From positions 62,001 to 126,000 of the forward strand of contig JAAFJG010000003.1 of the NCBI GenBank assembly GCA_013298075.1: a stretch of 64,000 nt of DNA. The letters are read 5' to 3'. The DNA comes from Cytophagales bacterium. GTDB taxonomy: Bacteria; Bacteroidota; Bacteroidia; Cytophagales; Microscillaceae. Position 1 is the first letter of the stretch. Every line of letters starts with the position of its first letter. The position numbers and the translations under genes were made by a program. Positions 46,226-53,852 of this stretch are shown here, in pieces. The notes under the pieces were generated by a model, which saw nothing but the letters and a program-made list of their open reading frames with translations, was not told the origin of the DNA and did not search any database.

Positions 46226-46699
46226 ATGGTCGGAATTATTATGGGAAGTCAATCAGATTGGGAATTGATGAAACCTGCAGCAGATTTTTTAACAGAAATG
46301 AATATTGCTTTCAAAGCCGAAGTCGTTTCTGCCCATCGAACTCCTTTGCGTATGGTGGAATATGCCCAAAATGCAATTCAAAATGGTTTAAAAGTGATTA
46401 TTGCAGGGGCAGGAGGAGCAGCACATTTGCCTGGTATGATTGCTTCTTTGACCATTTTGCCTGTGATTGGTGTGCCTATCAAATCACATAATTCGATTGA
46501 TGGTTGGGATTCTATGTTGTCTATTTTACAAATGCCAAATGGCGTTCCTGTGGCAACTGTGGCATTAAATGCCGCTCAAAATGCAGGAATTTTAGCTGCA
46601 CAAATATTGGCAACTTCTGATACTAATTTACAAGAAAAATTAATATTATTCAAACAAAAATTAAAAGAAAAAGTAGAAAAAAGTACTTTTTTGATGTAG
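46226..46699 (+). CDS. purE: N5-carboxyaminoimidazole ribonucleotide mutase
   Basis: From the ATG at 46226 the product has 157 residues, starting MVGIIMGSQSDWELM. A GTG at 46205 would add seven residues. SAHRTPLRMVEYA and the GAGGAAHLPGMIASLTILPVIGVPIKS active-site region are those of class I PurE. It moves the carboxyl group of N5-CAIR to C4, giving CAIR in purine synthesis. The usual partner purK is not adjacent. Confidence 0.96.
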   Translation: MVGIIMGSQSDWELMKPAADFLTEMNIAFKAEVVSAHRTPLRMVEYAQNAIQNGLKVIIAGAGGAAHLPGMIASLTILPVIGVPIKSHNSIDGWDSMLSILQMPNGVPVATVALNAAQNAGILAAQILATSDTNLQEKLILFKQKLKEKVEKSTFLM

Positions 46700-46739
46700 T
46701 TTTTTATTGATTGTAAACTTATTTATTTCCAAAAACACG

Positions 46740-47897
46740 ATGAGAAAATTATACCTATTTCTTTTATTTTTTTGTTTCAATTTTTTATTTTTTTGTTCGT
46801 ATTTATTGGCACAATTACCCAATCAATCAGTCACAGAAAAACTAATCAACATAGACAGCACACAAAAAGATAATGTATATTTTTCTTGTTTTACGAAAGG
46901 ATATTTTAGGAATAATGAGTATTTTAGTCCTGTTTTATTGGGCGAAACAATATTTGGTTATTATGTTAGTCCATCGTTTGTATATCACCCATATCAAAAT
47001 TTTTCTATTGAAATTGGAGCAAATATTCAAAAAGATTTTGGTAATCCAGATTTTACACAAGTACAACCGCGCTTTCGTATGCGTTATGCAAAGTATTTTA
47101 TCAAAGATAGTTTTGAAATTATTTTGGGAAATATACACGCCAATTTTGCGCATCAGCTTATCGAACCTCTGTATGCTTTTGAACAAGGATACAAAAGACC
47201 TTTTGAAAATGGATTGCAACTCAAATACAAAAGAAAAAAATGGCAAGCAGAGACTTGGATAGATTGGCAAAAACAATTAGCCCAAAATCCACCCACACAA
47301 GAAGTTTTTTGGGCAGGTTTTAAAATGGATTTTAGTTTATTAGACAGAAAAAAATTTGGGCTTTATATCACTAATCAAAATACTTTTTTTCATCAAGGCG
47401 GGCAAGATATTAGAGGAAATACACCACCAGCCACCACACAATTAGCCACTACAATAGGATTAAAAACATTATTTAACCAAAAATTAAGTGCAGAAATATA
47501 TGGTTTGTATTCTCAAAAAGAAGTTTTTCCTGATTCAACTTTGATAAGTTTTACAGAAACAGCAGGCAATGGAATATACGGAAATATCAAACTAAAAACA
47601 AAAGTAGGCGATTTTTTAGTCAATTATTTATATACGAATAATTTCAGACCAACCAATGTTGGCGGGGCATTGTACGGCTCAATTTCAGCAGCACAAACAG
47701 GAAGTGAACGTTTTTTTAGGTTTCGAGAATTGATTTTTTTACGTTGGTGCAAAGATTTTAAATTGAGTGAAAACTTAACTTTTACCTTGAGAGTCGAACC
47801 TTATTATGATATAAGATTAAAATTATTCGAGTATAATTATGGTTTTTATATGAGTTTTCAACCTCGTTTTTTTCTTAGAAAAATAAAATTTGAGTAA
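46740..47897 (+). CDS. Outer-membrane beta-barrel protein, unknown function
   Basis: The best start is the ATG at 46740, giving 385 residues and a clean signal peptide (about 1-25, ending SYLLAQ). A TTG 33 bp upstream is less likely. The body alternates aromatic and polar strands, for example VQPRFRMRYAKYFIKDSFEIILG, and ends FQPRFFLRKIKFE. It resembles Bacteroidota porin-like proteins, but no specific family is evident. It follows purE by 40 bp and may share its transcript. Confidence 0.65.
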   Translation: MRKLYLFLLFFCFNFLFFCSYLLAQLPNQSVTEKLINIDSTQKDNVYFSCFTKGYFRNNEYFSPVLLGETIFGYYVSPSFVYHPYQNFSIEIGANIQKDFGNPDFTQVQPRFRMRYAKYFIKDSFEIILGNIHANFAHQLIEPLYAFEQGYKRPFENGLQLKYKRKKWQAETWIDWQKQLAQNPPTQEVFWAGFKMDFSLLDRKKFGLYITNQNTFFHQGGQDIRGNTPPATTQLATTIGLKTLFNQKLSAEIYGLYSQKEVFPDSTLISFTETAGNGIYGNIKLKTKVGDFLVNYLYTNNFRPTNVGGALYGSISAAQTGSERFFRFRELIFLRWCKDFKLSENLTFTLRVEPYYDIRLKLFEYNYGFYMSFQPRFFLRKIKFE

Positions 47898-48588
47898 GAA
47901 AATATGTTTTCCTGTTGTATTTTATCATTTTTTTTATGTATATTTGTAAAAAAAATATATAAAATTATTACTTTTGTAACAAAAATAAAAGAGGAAAATA
48001 ATCATAGAAGAACCAAAAAAATTAATTCTAATAAATTTTCTTTTTTGCAAGCACAAATATTACAAAAAATATACCTTGATTTGTACCAAAAAAGAAAGCA
48101 ATCTTGAAAGATGGTATTTTTGACACAATATTGCATTACGCGAAGAAATTATGATTATTCAAAAATAAAACTATAAAATAAAATCCAACGAAATTTTTAC
48201 TTTCCCTATTGACAACGAAAGTCAAAATGCAAAAGATGCGGTAAATAATTGTTATTGTAGATTTTTAAATAGAGTTTTTTAAATGGTAGCCAAAAATTGA
48301 CAAAAATGATTAAAAATTCGAGAAAAAAGAAAAAAAATCCATATTAATCCGCTAAATCCGTGTTATCTGTGTGCTAAAATCTCTTTCATTTAAAAAATAC
48401 TAATAAAATTTGTGATAGACAAAGTCGTAGAATTTCCTATCCAATAGTGTTTTATAAAAATAAATAGCCAAAATGTGTATTGATTTGTTCAAAAAAATAA
48501 TATTTTTTTAATATCTATTATTTTTGTAATTTTATTCTCAAAAACAATACAAATCGAGCAAGAAAATTCCATATAAACGACTATAACT
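47898..48588. other. Gene-poor spacer with decayed fragments and a 9-bp tandem repeat
   Basis: A 67-codon frame at 47904-48107 lacks protein-like composition after a hydrophobic start. A 38-codon open stretch ending at 48280-48282 (SNEIFTFPIDNESQNAKDAV) looks like an old gene end. Four copies of a 9-bp unit resembling AATCCGTGT lie at 48336-48372. TATTTTTG at 48519-48526 may be the -7 box of the following permease gene. Confidence 0.4.
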
Positions 48589-49842
48589 ATGTTTGATTTA
48601 GATAAATGGCAAGAAATATTGCATACCATGAAAAAAAATAAATTACGTACATTTTTAACAGCATTTGGCGTATTTTGGGGAATATTTATGTTGGTAATAT
48701 TATTGGGAGCAGGAAATGGATTGCAAAATGGAACAGAAAGAAATTTTAAAGATGCTTCTTTGAGTTCGTTTTGGGTTTGGAAAGGGCAAACAAGCACAGG
48801 TTCGAATGGATTTAAAGCAGGCAGGACAATTCAATTTACCAATGCGGACATCAAAGCATTACAAGAACAAATTCCTGAATTAGAAGAGGTAGCACCAAGA
48901 GGAACACTTTTTGGTGAATATGTTTTAAAATATAAAAGTAAAAATAGTACTTCAAGAGCAGACGGAGTTTCGCCTGATTTTCAAAATATCAATGGCTCAA
49001 AATTATACGAAGGAAGACTTTTGAATTGGAGTGATGAAAAAGAAAGAAAAAAAGTAACCGTTTTAGGCAAAAAAACGAAAGAAATTTTATTTGGAAAAGA
49101 AGAAAATGCAATTGGAAAATATATTGATATTAAAGGCATTTTTTTTCAAGTCGTGGGGGTTTTTCAAAATAAAACCAACGGTGGCAGAATAGAAGAGCGT
49201 GTTTATATTCCATTTTCAACTTTTCAATACACATTTGGACAAATCAATAAAGTTGATGTGTTCGCACTCACACATAATCCTAATGCCAATACGCAAGAAA
49301 TTACAGATAAAATAAGGCGAGTAATGGCAAAACAACATCGTTTTGAGGCATCAGATACACAGGCGTTGGGCGTGAATAGCAATCAAGAAAATGCCAAAAG
49401 ATTTAGATCTGTTTTTGATGCAATTCGGGTATTTGTGTGGGTTGTGGGTATGGGAACTTTGATTGCGGGAATTGTAGGTGTGAGTAATATTATGATGATA
49501 ATTGTGAAAGAACGTACCAAAGAAATTGGGGTGAGAAAGGCTTTGGGAGCAACTCCTTTTTCAATCGTGAGTTTGATATTACAAGAGTCAGTTTTTATTA
49601 CTTCTTTGGCGGGTTATGCGGGACTTTTGGCTGGAGCAGGGATTTTACAACTAATGGAATCGGGAATTGATATGATAGAAGCACAAGGAGGACAAGTTGG
49701 ATTTTTTTATAAGCCTGAAATAAATGCAGGAATTGCGATTTCGGCTGCGATTCTTTTAGTGATTTCGGGGGCTTTGGCTGGTTTAATACCTGCGTTGCAA
49801 GCAGCACGCGTAAAACCAATTGAGGCTTTGAGAGCGGATTAG
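48589..49842 (+). CDS. MacB/FtsX-type ABC transporter permease
   Basis: The protein has 417 residues with the classic layout. A short cytoplasmic start (WQEILHTMKKNKLRTFLTAF) leads to TM1 at about 23-45 and a large periplasmic MacB-core domain (about 46-275). Three C-terminal helices follow, with IMMIIVKERTKEIGVRKALGATP and LIPALQAARVKPIEALRAD. Such permeases act in mechanotransmission or in export of peptides and lipoproteins. The ATPase and membrane-fusion partners are not in the adjacent sequence. Confidence 0.92.
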   Translation: MFDLDKWQEILHTMKKNKLRTFLTAFGVFWGIFMLVILLGAGNGLQNGTERNFKDASLSSFWVWKGQTSTGSNGFKAGRTIQFTNADIKALQEQIPELEEVAPRGTLFGEYVLKYKSKNSTSRADGVSPDFQNINGSKLYEGRLLNWSDEKERKKVTVLGKKTKEILFGKEENAIGKYIDIKGIFFQVVGVFQNKTNGGRIEERVYIPFSTFQYTFGQINKVDVFALTHNPNANTQEITDKIRRVMAKQHRFEASDTQALGVNSNQENAKRFRSVFDAIRVFVWVVGMGTLIAGIVGVSNIMMIIVKERTKEIGVRKALGATPFSIVSLILQESVFITSLAGYAGLLAGAGILQLMESGIDMIEAQGGQVGFFYKPEINAGIAISAAILLVISGALAGLIPALQAARVKPIEALRAD

Positions 49843-50075
49843 AAAAATAATATAAATATTTTTATACTACATTTTTTTTGAAGTTTATCAAATCTTCGAC
49901 TGGTATATTTCTTTTGAGAGGAAAAGGCAAAAAAAAAGTCATTCAACTATTATCCGACTTTCAGCACCCCCTATTCCATATTAGAGTTTTTTAAATGAGA
50001 TAAATTAGGCAAATATATAAAAAATTAGTAAATTTGCATCAAAAAAGTTCCCATAATTTTTAAAAAAATATAAAA

Positions 50076-50279
50076 ATAGAAAAAGTAGATAAAAAACGAG
50101 TTACCAAAGTAAGTATTTACCAAAACTTATCAAATGATCAACAATACAAAGCAAGTACAGGTTTAACGATTTCAGAATTTTCTACTTTATTTTGTAGTTT
50201 TGATAAATTGTATAATTTCAAGAAAGGTTCAGGTTTAAAAAATTTATATAAGCCCTCAAATTTTTTTTCTTGTGCTTGA
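50076..50279 (+). pseudogene. Probable transposase N-terminal fragment
   Basis: A plus-strand open stretch without a start codon encodes IYQNLSNDQQYKASTGLTIS then EFSTLFCSFDKLYNFKKGSG and stops at 50277-50279. The TGLT.xEF..L...FDKLY pattern recalls the helix-turn-helix domain that opens many IS5-type (DDE_Tnp_4) transposases. No DDE domain follows. An element end-like CTTTCAGCACCCC lies about 110 bp upstream. Confidence 0.4.
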
Positions 50280-50326
50280 ATATTTGTAAAAATACATAAA
50301 AACATACAGAATATAAATATTTTCAT
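50138..50326 (-). CDS. Short secreted protein, possibly truncated
   Basis: A 62-codon ORF. The first 18 residues (MKIFIFCMFLCIFTNIQA) form a good signal peptide, but the rest runs antisense to the transposase fragment and has little protein character. Inference: the start of a secreted-protein gene was cut by an insertion. Confidence 0.3.
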   Translation of the reverse strand: MKIFIFCMFLCIFTNIQAQEKKFEGLYKFFKPEPFLKLYNLSKLQNKVENSEIVKPVLALYC

Positions 50327-50340
50327 TTTTTTATTTATAA

Positions 50341-50375
50341 AAACGTTAGTAATTTTCTAAATTACTAACGTTTTA
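50341..50375 (-). terminator. Terminator of the 50384 gene
   Basis: A 16-bp perfect stem (50341-50356 with 50360-50375) and 3-nt loop lie just after the stop, with T-rich sequence following in the minus direction. Confidence 0.85.
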
Positions 50376-50383
50376 GACCAAAA

Positions 50384-50800
50384 TTAGTTTAAGAAACTAA
50401 GTGCTACTTGGGTTACTTGATCGACTATGCGAGAATGATTCGCAAATTCTTCACAGTTACCATATTTATAGTCCACACACTCAAGAGTCATAGTGGTAGG
50501 TTGTTCATCTTTTATCTGCGCAAGTTGTCCATCCTGATTCGATCCTTTAAGACGAATATCCACACTGAAATTTCCGTAACCTATTTTAACCTCACCACAA
50601 TAAAGGTCAGCACTAAATCTAATACGTGCTCCGCCTAAAAGTGATGCAGGATAAGATACCTTAAAACAACAAGCATTTTTTATGCTTGGGTTATAACAAC
50701 TTACACTTGATTTTAATAAATGTTGACCAATATTTCTTTCAGCATTCAAGAAGTTATTTGTAGCTGCAATAATCAATAGACTTAAAAGTATTTTTTTCAT
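50384..50800 (-). CDS. Small secreted protein with Cys residues, unknown function
   Basis: The protein has 138 residues. The signal peptide (about 1-20, MKKILLSLLIIAATNNFLNA) is followed by a compact beta-rich domain with six or more Cys (SCYNPSIKNACCFKVSYP, LYCGEVKIGYG, LECVDYKYGNCEEF). Disulphides outside the cytoplasm are likely. The probable -7 box lies at the edge of a pentanucleotide microsatellite, so expression could vary with repeat number. The family is not recognised. Confidence 0.6.
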   Translation of the reverse strand: MKKILLSLLIIAATNNFLNAERNIGQHLLKSSVSCYNPSIKNACCFKVSYPASLLGGARIRFSADLYCGEVKIGYGNFSVDIRLKGSNQDGQLAQIKDEQPTTMTLECVDYKYGNCEEFANHSRIVDQVTQVALSFLN

Positions 50801-50908
50801 TTTAAATTAACTTTATTTAATTTTAATATTTTTTTAATAATTAGGAGAAAAAAATATTATAAATATTTTTTCAACGATTAATCTTTTATACATATGTTAT
50901 TTATGGTA

Positions 50909-50962
50909 CAAAAATAAAATAAAATAAAATAAAATAAAATAAAATAAAATAAAGTAAAATAA
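50909..50962 (-). repeat. AAAAT-type microsatellite, left block, overlapping a promoter box
   Basis: About ten pentanucleotide units. Its first bases, 50909-50916, complement to TATTTTTG, a -7 box for the 50384 gene, so the repeat occupies the -33 spacer. The block resumes at 51178 after element B. Confidence 0.6.
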
Positions 50963-51177
50963 CAATATGAGTGACATTTTGAATTTAACATAAAAAGGCT
51001 ATTTAAAGATGATTAAGGCATTTTTCAATACTTTTAAATTTTAGTATTTGGTTAAATGAATAAAAAATACTTACGGGAATTTGTCGTATCTATTTTTAAT
51101 TAATGTTTTAAATACAAAAAATTCTTTTATACTAAATTTAAGCCTTTATAGCCTTTACAACTATGTCACCCATATTG
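50963..51177. mobile_element. MITE-like element B inserted in the microsatellite
   Basis: 215 bp with 15-bp terminal inverted repeats (50963-50977 with 51163-51177; CAATATGAGTGACAT against CAATATGGGTGACAT). The left 75 bp match element A at 23199-23315 in reverse. It is non-coding. Confidence 0.75.
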
Positions 51178-51238
51178 AAATAAAGTAAAGTAAAATAAAA
51201 TAAAATAAAATAAAATAAAATAAAATAAAATAAAATAT
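51178..51238. repeat. AAAAT-type microsatellite, right block
   Basis: About eleven pentanucleotide units with two G variants near the element junction. It is the continuation of the block at 50909-50962. Confidence 0.8.
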
Positions 51239-51365
51239 ATAATTATTCTAATAAAAATGTAATTATTTTTAGATTTTAAATGCTATACTATTTTAAATAA
51301 TTATTTTATTATTACTTAATAGTAAGCTCATTTTATCAATTATTTAAAATATTAATCCAAAAAAA

Positions 51366-52022
51366 CTACCATTCAATTTCACTTTCGCCTTTATTTTTAA
51401 GATATTCATTTGCTTGACTAAAATGTTTATTGCCATCAAAACCTTTTGCCAAAGGCGATGGGTGTGGTGCTTTTAAAACCAAATGTTTTTGAGCATCTAT
51501 TACTTTTCCTTTGTCGTGTGCATATTTTCCCCACAACATAAACACAACTCCTTCTTTTTCTTCGGATATTTTTTTGATAACTACATCAGTAAATCCTTCC
51601 CAACCTTTTTTTTGGTGCGAGCCAGCCGTATCTTTTACGACAGTCAAAGTAGCATTTAACAAAAATACGCCTTGATTTGCCCAGCGTTCTAAGTTTCCTG
51701 ATTTTGGTATTTCTTTTCCTAAATCCTCTTTAATTTCTTTAAAAATATTTCTCAAAGAAGGGGGAATTTTGATGCCATCATTGACAGAAAAACAAAGTCC
51801 ATTTGCCTCGCCTGTGCCGTGATATGGGTCTTGTCCCAAAATAACTACTTTTACTTGTTCAAAAGGGCATTTTTCAAAAGCATTAAACATCAAATTTCCT
51901 GCAGGAAAAATAGTTTTTGTTTTATATTCTTCTTTCAAAAAATCAGTCAATTTGATAAAATAATCTTTTTCAAATTCGTCTTTCAAACGTTCTTTCCAAG
52001 AACTTTCTATTTTTACGTCCAT
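51366..52022 (-). CDS. ung: Uracil-DNA glycosylase
   Basis: From the ATG at 52020-52022 the product has 218 residues, starting MDVKIESSWKERL. An ATG 24 bp upstream falls inside the preceding hairpin and is less likely. The water-activating motif GQDPYH (63-68, Asp65) and the minor-groove loop HPSPLA (187-192) are intact. Family 1 UDG removes uracil from DNA to begin base-excision repair. Confidence 0.96.
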   Translation of the reverse strand: MDVKIESSWKERLKDEFEKDYFIKLTDFLKEEYKTKTIFPAGNLMFNAFEKCPFEQVKVVILGQDPYHGTGEANGLCFSVNDGIKIPPSLRNIFKEIKEDLGKEIPKSGNLERWANQGVFLLNATLTVVKDTAGSHQKKGWEGFTDVVIKKISEEKEGVVFMLWGKYAHDKGKVIDAQKHLVLKAPHPSPLAKGFDGNKHFSQANEYLKNKGESEIEW

Positions 52023-52039
52023 ATAAAATTGTGAATAAA

Positions 52040-52087
52040 TACACATAGATTTTTCATTTTTGTAAAAAACTGAAAAATCTATGTGTA
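52040..52087 (-). terminator. Hairpin between the SLATT-like gene and ung
   Basis: 17-bp perfect arms (52040-52056 with 52071-52087) and a 14-nt loop lie just downstream of the 52140 stop. It probably terminates that gene, leaving ung to start from the ATG at 52022. Confidence 0.65.
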
Positions 52088-52139
52088 TGATTTAAAATGA
52101 TTTATTTTTGTGAATATCAACAATGATATTTTGATAATT

Positions 52140-53075
52140 TTATTCTTTTCTTACTCTTTTGGCAATATCATCATTATCTGCTTGAACCTGAATTTCGTAA
52201 TCTTGTGTAGAAGCAACAATTCTATCTATTTCGTATTTTAGAATATTTATATCATCTAAAGAAACATATTCATTCCCTAATTCTAAATATTCAATTACGT
52301 CAGACATCTGATTAAGTCTATTGATAGTATCTGCATATTTGATGTATAATTCGCCTGCGTCATAAAAATTTTGTACCACACCAATAATAGAAATAGTAGC
52401 CGTAATAATCAAAGCCAACGAATTAAAATACCAATCTACGCCATAACTTTTGAGCGTATCCGTTACATTAATCCCCAATAGAACAGTTACAATAGCCGCC
52501 AAAAGTGAAGATAATAGTTTGAAAACAAACGCCCAGCGTCTCGACCTATTTTCATAATTTTGATACAAAGCCTTGTATTTATCTATTTTATCTATTAAAA
52601 ATTTTAATTTGCTTGTTATTTCTGGTCTTTCAAGTACAGGAGTTAATTGTCTTTTAGGTTTTCCAAACAATTTTTTATTCAATATATCTAAATGTGTTGC
52701 GCCACGTCCTTCTTCCTCCATAAATTTTGAGATGGTAGAAGGTCCTTGTCCAATAGTAGTAAGATTTTGAAATATTTCTTGTGAATCTGCTACTAAATTT
52801 TTATTATGCTCTCGCCTTTTATTGATTTCATTATAATCAGTTTTTACAGGTTGTGTAGGCGTAGTAGGCGTAGTAGAAACGGTACCAGATTTATTAAAAT
52901 CAAACGCATCTGCTAACCATTTTTCGAGTTCCTCAAAAGCATCTTTAGGTTTTTCCTCTACTTCATAAATTTGTGTGTCCGAAACAACGTCTTCTTGAAT
53001 TTCGTGGTCATCATAATCATCGTCATCTCCAAGATTTTCTCTTGTTAGGGCATCTAAATCGTCATTATCAATCAT
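52140..53075 (-). CDS. Two-TM protein with SLATT-like (DUF4231-like) domain
   Basis: The protein has 311 residues. The acidic N-terminus (1-60, DDDDYDDHE) is followed by a Thr/Pro linker (64-79). A basic helical region precedes two TM helices (about 182-202 and 215-235). A helical segment (NFYDAGELYIKYADTINRLNQ) comes next. RSRRWAFVFKLLSSLLA... then two TM helices and a coiled region is the SLATT layout. In other bacteria, SLATT proteins are predicted pore-forming effectors paired with nucleotide-sensing or -making proteins. No such partner is adjacent, so the role is inferred weakly. Confidence 0.55.
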   Translation of the reverse strand: MIDNDDLDALTRENLGDDDDYDDHEIQEDVVSDTQIYEVEEKPKDAFEELEKWLADAFDFNKSGTVSTTPTTPTQPVKTDYNEINKRREHNKNLVADSQEIFQNLTTIGQGPSTISKFMEEEGRGATHLDILNKKLFGKPKRQLTPVLERPEITSKLKFLIDKIDKYKALYQNYENRSRRWAFVFKLLSSLLAAIVTVLLGINVTDTLKSYGVDWYFNSLALIITATISIIGVVQNFYDAGELYIKYADTINRLNQMSDVIEYLELGNEYVSLDDINILKYEIDRIVASTQDYEIQVQADNDDIAKRVRKE

Positions 53076-53105
53076 AGTGTTGTAGGCAGTAAGATAAATT
53101 TTTTA

Positions 53106-53136
53106 CAAAAATAAGTGTTATTTTTAATTACACAAA
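53106..53136 (-). promoter_or_regulatory. Promoter of the SLATT-like gene
   Basis: TATTTTTG (complement of 53106-53113) lies 19 bp from TTTG (complement of 53133-53136). The start would be about 25 nt before the ATG at 53075. Confidence 0.6.
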
Positions 53137-53206
53137 TTTTTTTTCATTTTTTATTTATAAATACGCATTTTTTTTTCATTTTAGACAAAAAAACTTATAT
53201 TTTACA

Positions 53207-53354
53207 TTACTTTATACGAGTTTTGATAGGTAAATTGTTCAACTATTTATCTAAAAAAGATTTATTAGCCGATAAAGGTACGATATAATATTTATAAAAA
53301 AGACAGAAAAAAGGTATGTTTTCTACTTTATCTATCACCGTAATAATAGACGTA
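53207..53354. repeat. 148-bp direct repeat, left copy
   Basis: Identical to 58429-58576 at 145 of 148 positions, 5222 bp apart. It covers the last 37 codons and the 3' flank of the 88-residue ORF. Confidence 0.9.
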
Positions 53355-53509
53355 GAACCTGTATGTGTCAAAAACAATTCTTTTTGTTTTTTGATAAGGA
53401 AATCAACATGTGTGCCACCAAAACCGATAAAATAAATACCTTTTTCTAATTTATTTTTCATTTCTTTGACAACCTCTTCACAAGGAATATCGTCATCAAT
53501 TTCTAACAT
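53243..53509 (-). CDS. 88-residue protein resembling the C-terminal part of a larger family
   Basis: It begins MLEIDDDIPCEEVVKEMKN and contains GIYFIGFGGTHVDFLIKKQKEL, ending YYIVPLSANKSFLDK. The pattern recalls the C-terminal half of secreted NlpC-like proteins of Bacteroidota (GLY.VGLD.HVGF...), but no catalytic Cys domain is present. It may be a remnant. Its 3' end is duplicated 5.2 kb away, beyond the glycan genes. Confidence 0.4.
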   Translation of the reverse strand: MLEIDDDIPCEEVVKEMKNKLEKGIYFIGFGGTHVDFLIKKQKELFLTHTGSTSIITVIDKVENIPFFCLFYKYYIVPLSANKSFLDK

Positions 53510-53566
53510 TACGTTATCTATACTAAAAAAATAAATTATTTTATTTTTTATTTATAAAAAAAGTAC

Positions 53567-53574
53567 TATATTTG
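53567..53574 (+). promoter_or_regulatory. Putative promoter box for the glycan operon
   Basis: TATATTTG followed by CACC is a good -7 box, but the first ATG is 279 bp further on. This implies a long leader containing a repeated CCGCGAA (53577, 53632). The -33 element is not seen. Confidence 0.4.
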
Positions 53575-53852
53575 CACCGCGAAACTAAATGCAGAGAGTT
53601 ATTAATTTATGACCTGAAATTCCGCGAAGTACAAAGCAAAAAAATTAATTTTTTTTGTATTTACGCAGAAAATAAAGATACCTTTTTTTAATATTGATAT
53701 TTTATTATTTTGAGTTGTTTTTTTTAGAAATAACAAAATTATCTCAATACTAATTTTCCAATAACTAACAAAATTTAGAAATTACAAAACATCTAATAAA
53801 ATAATAAAAAATATACTAATAAAATATAACTTGATGCCTATACCTAAATGGT

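Noticed and set aside
47904-48107. 67-codon frame after the outer-membrane barrel gene
   Set aside because: It has an A/T-driven hydrophobic start followed by a Lys/Asn-rich stretch. It is kept only as part of the spacer description.
53510-53852. Possible riboswitch in the long leader of the glycan operon
   Set aside because: Only a repeated CCGCGAA is visible; no known riboswitch core or strong multi-stem structure could be recognised.
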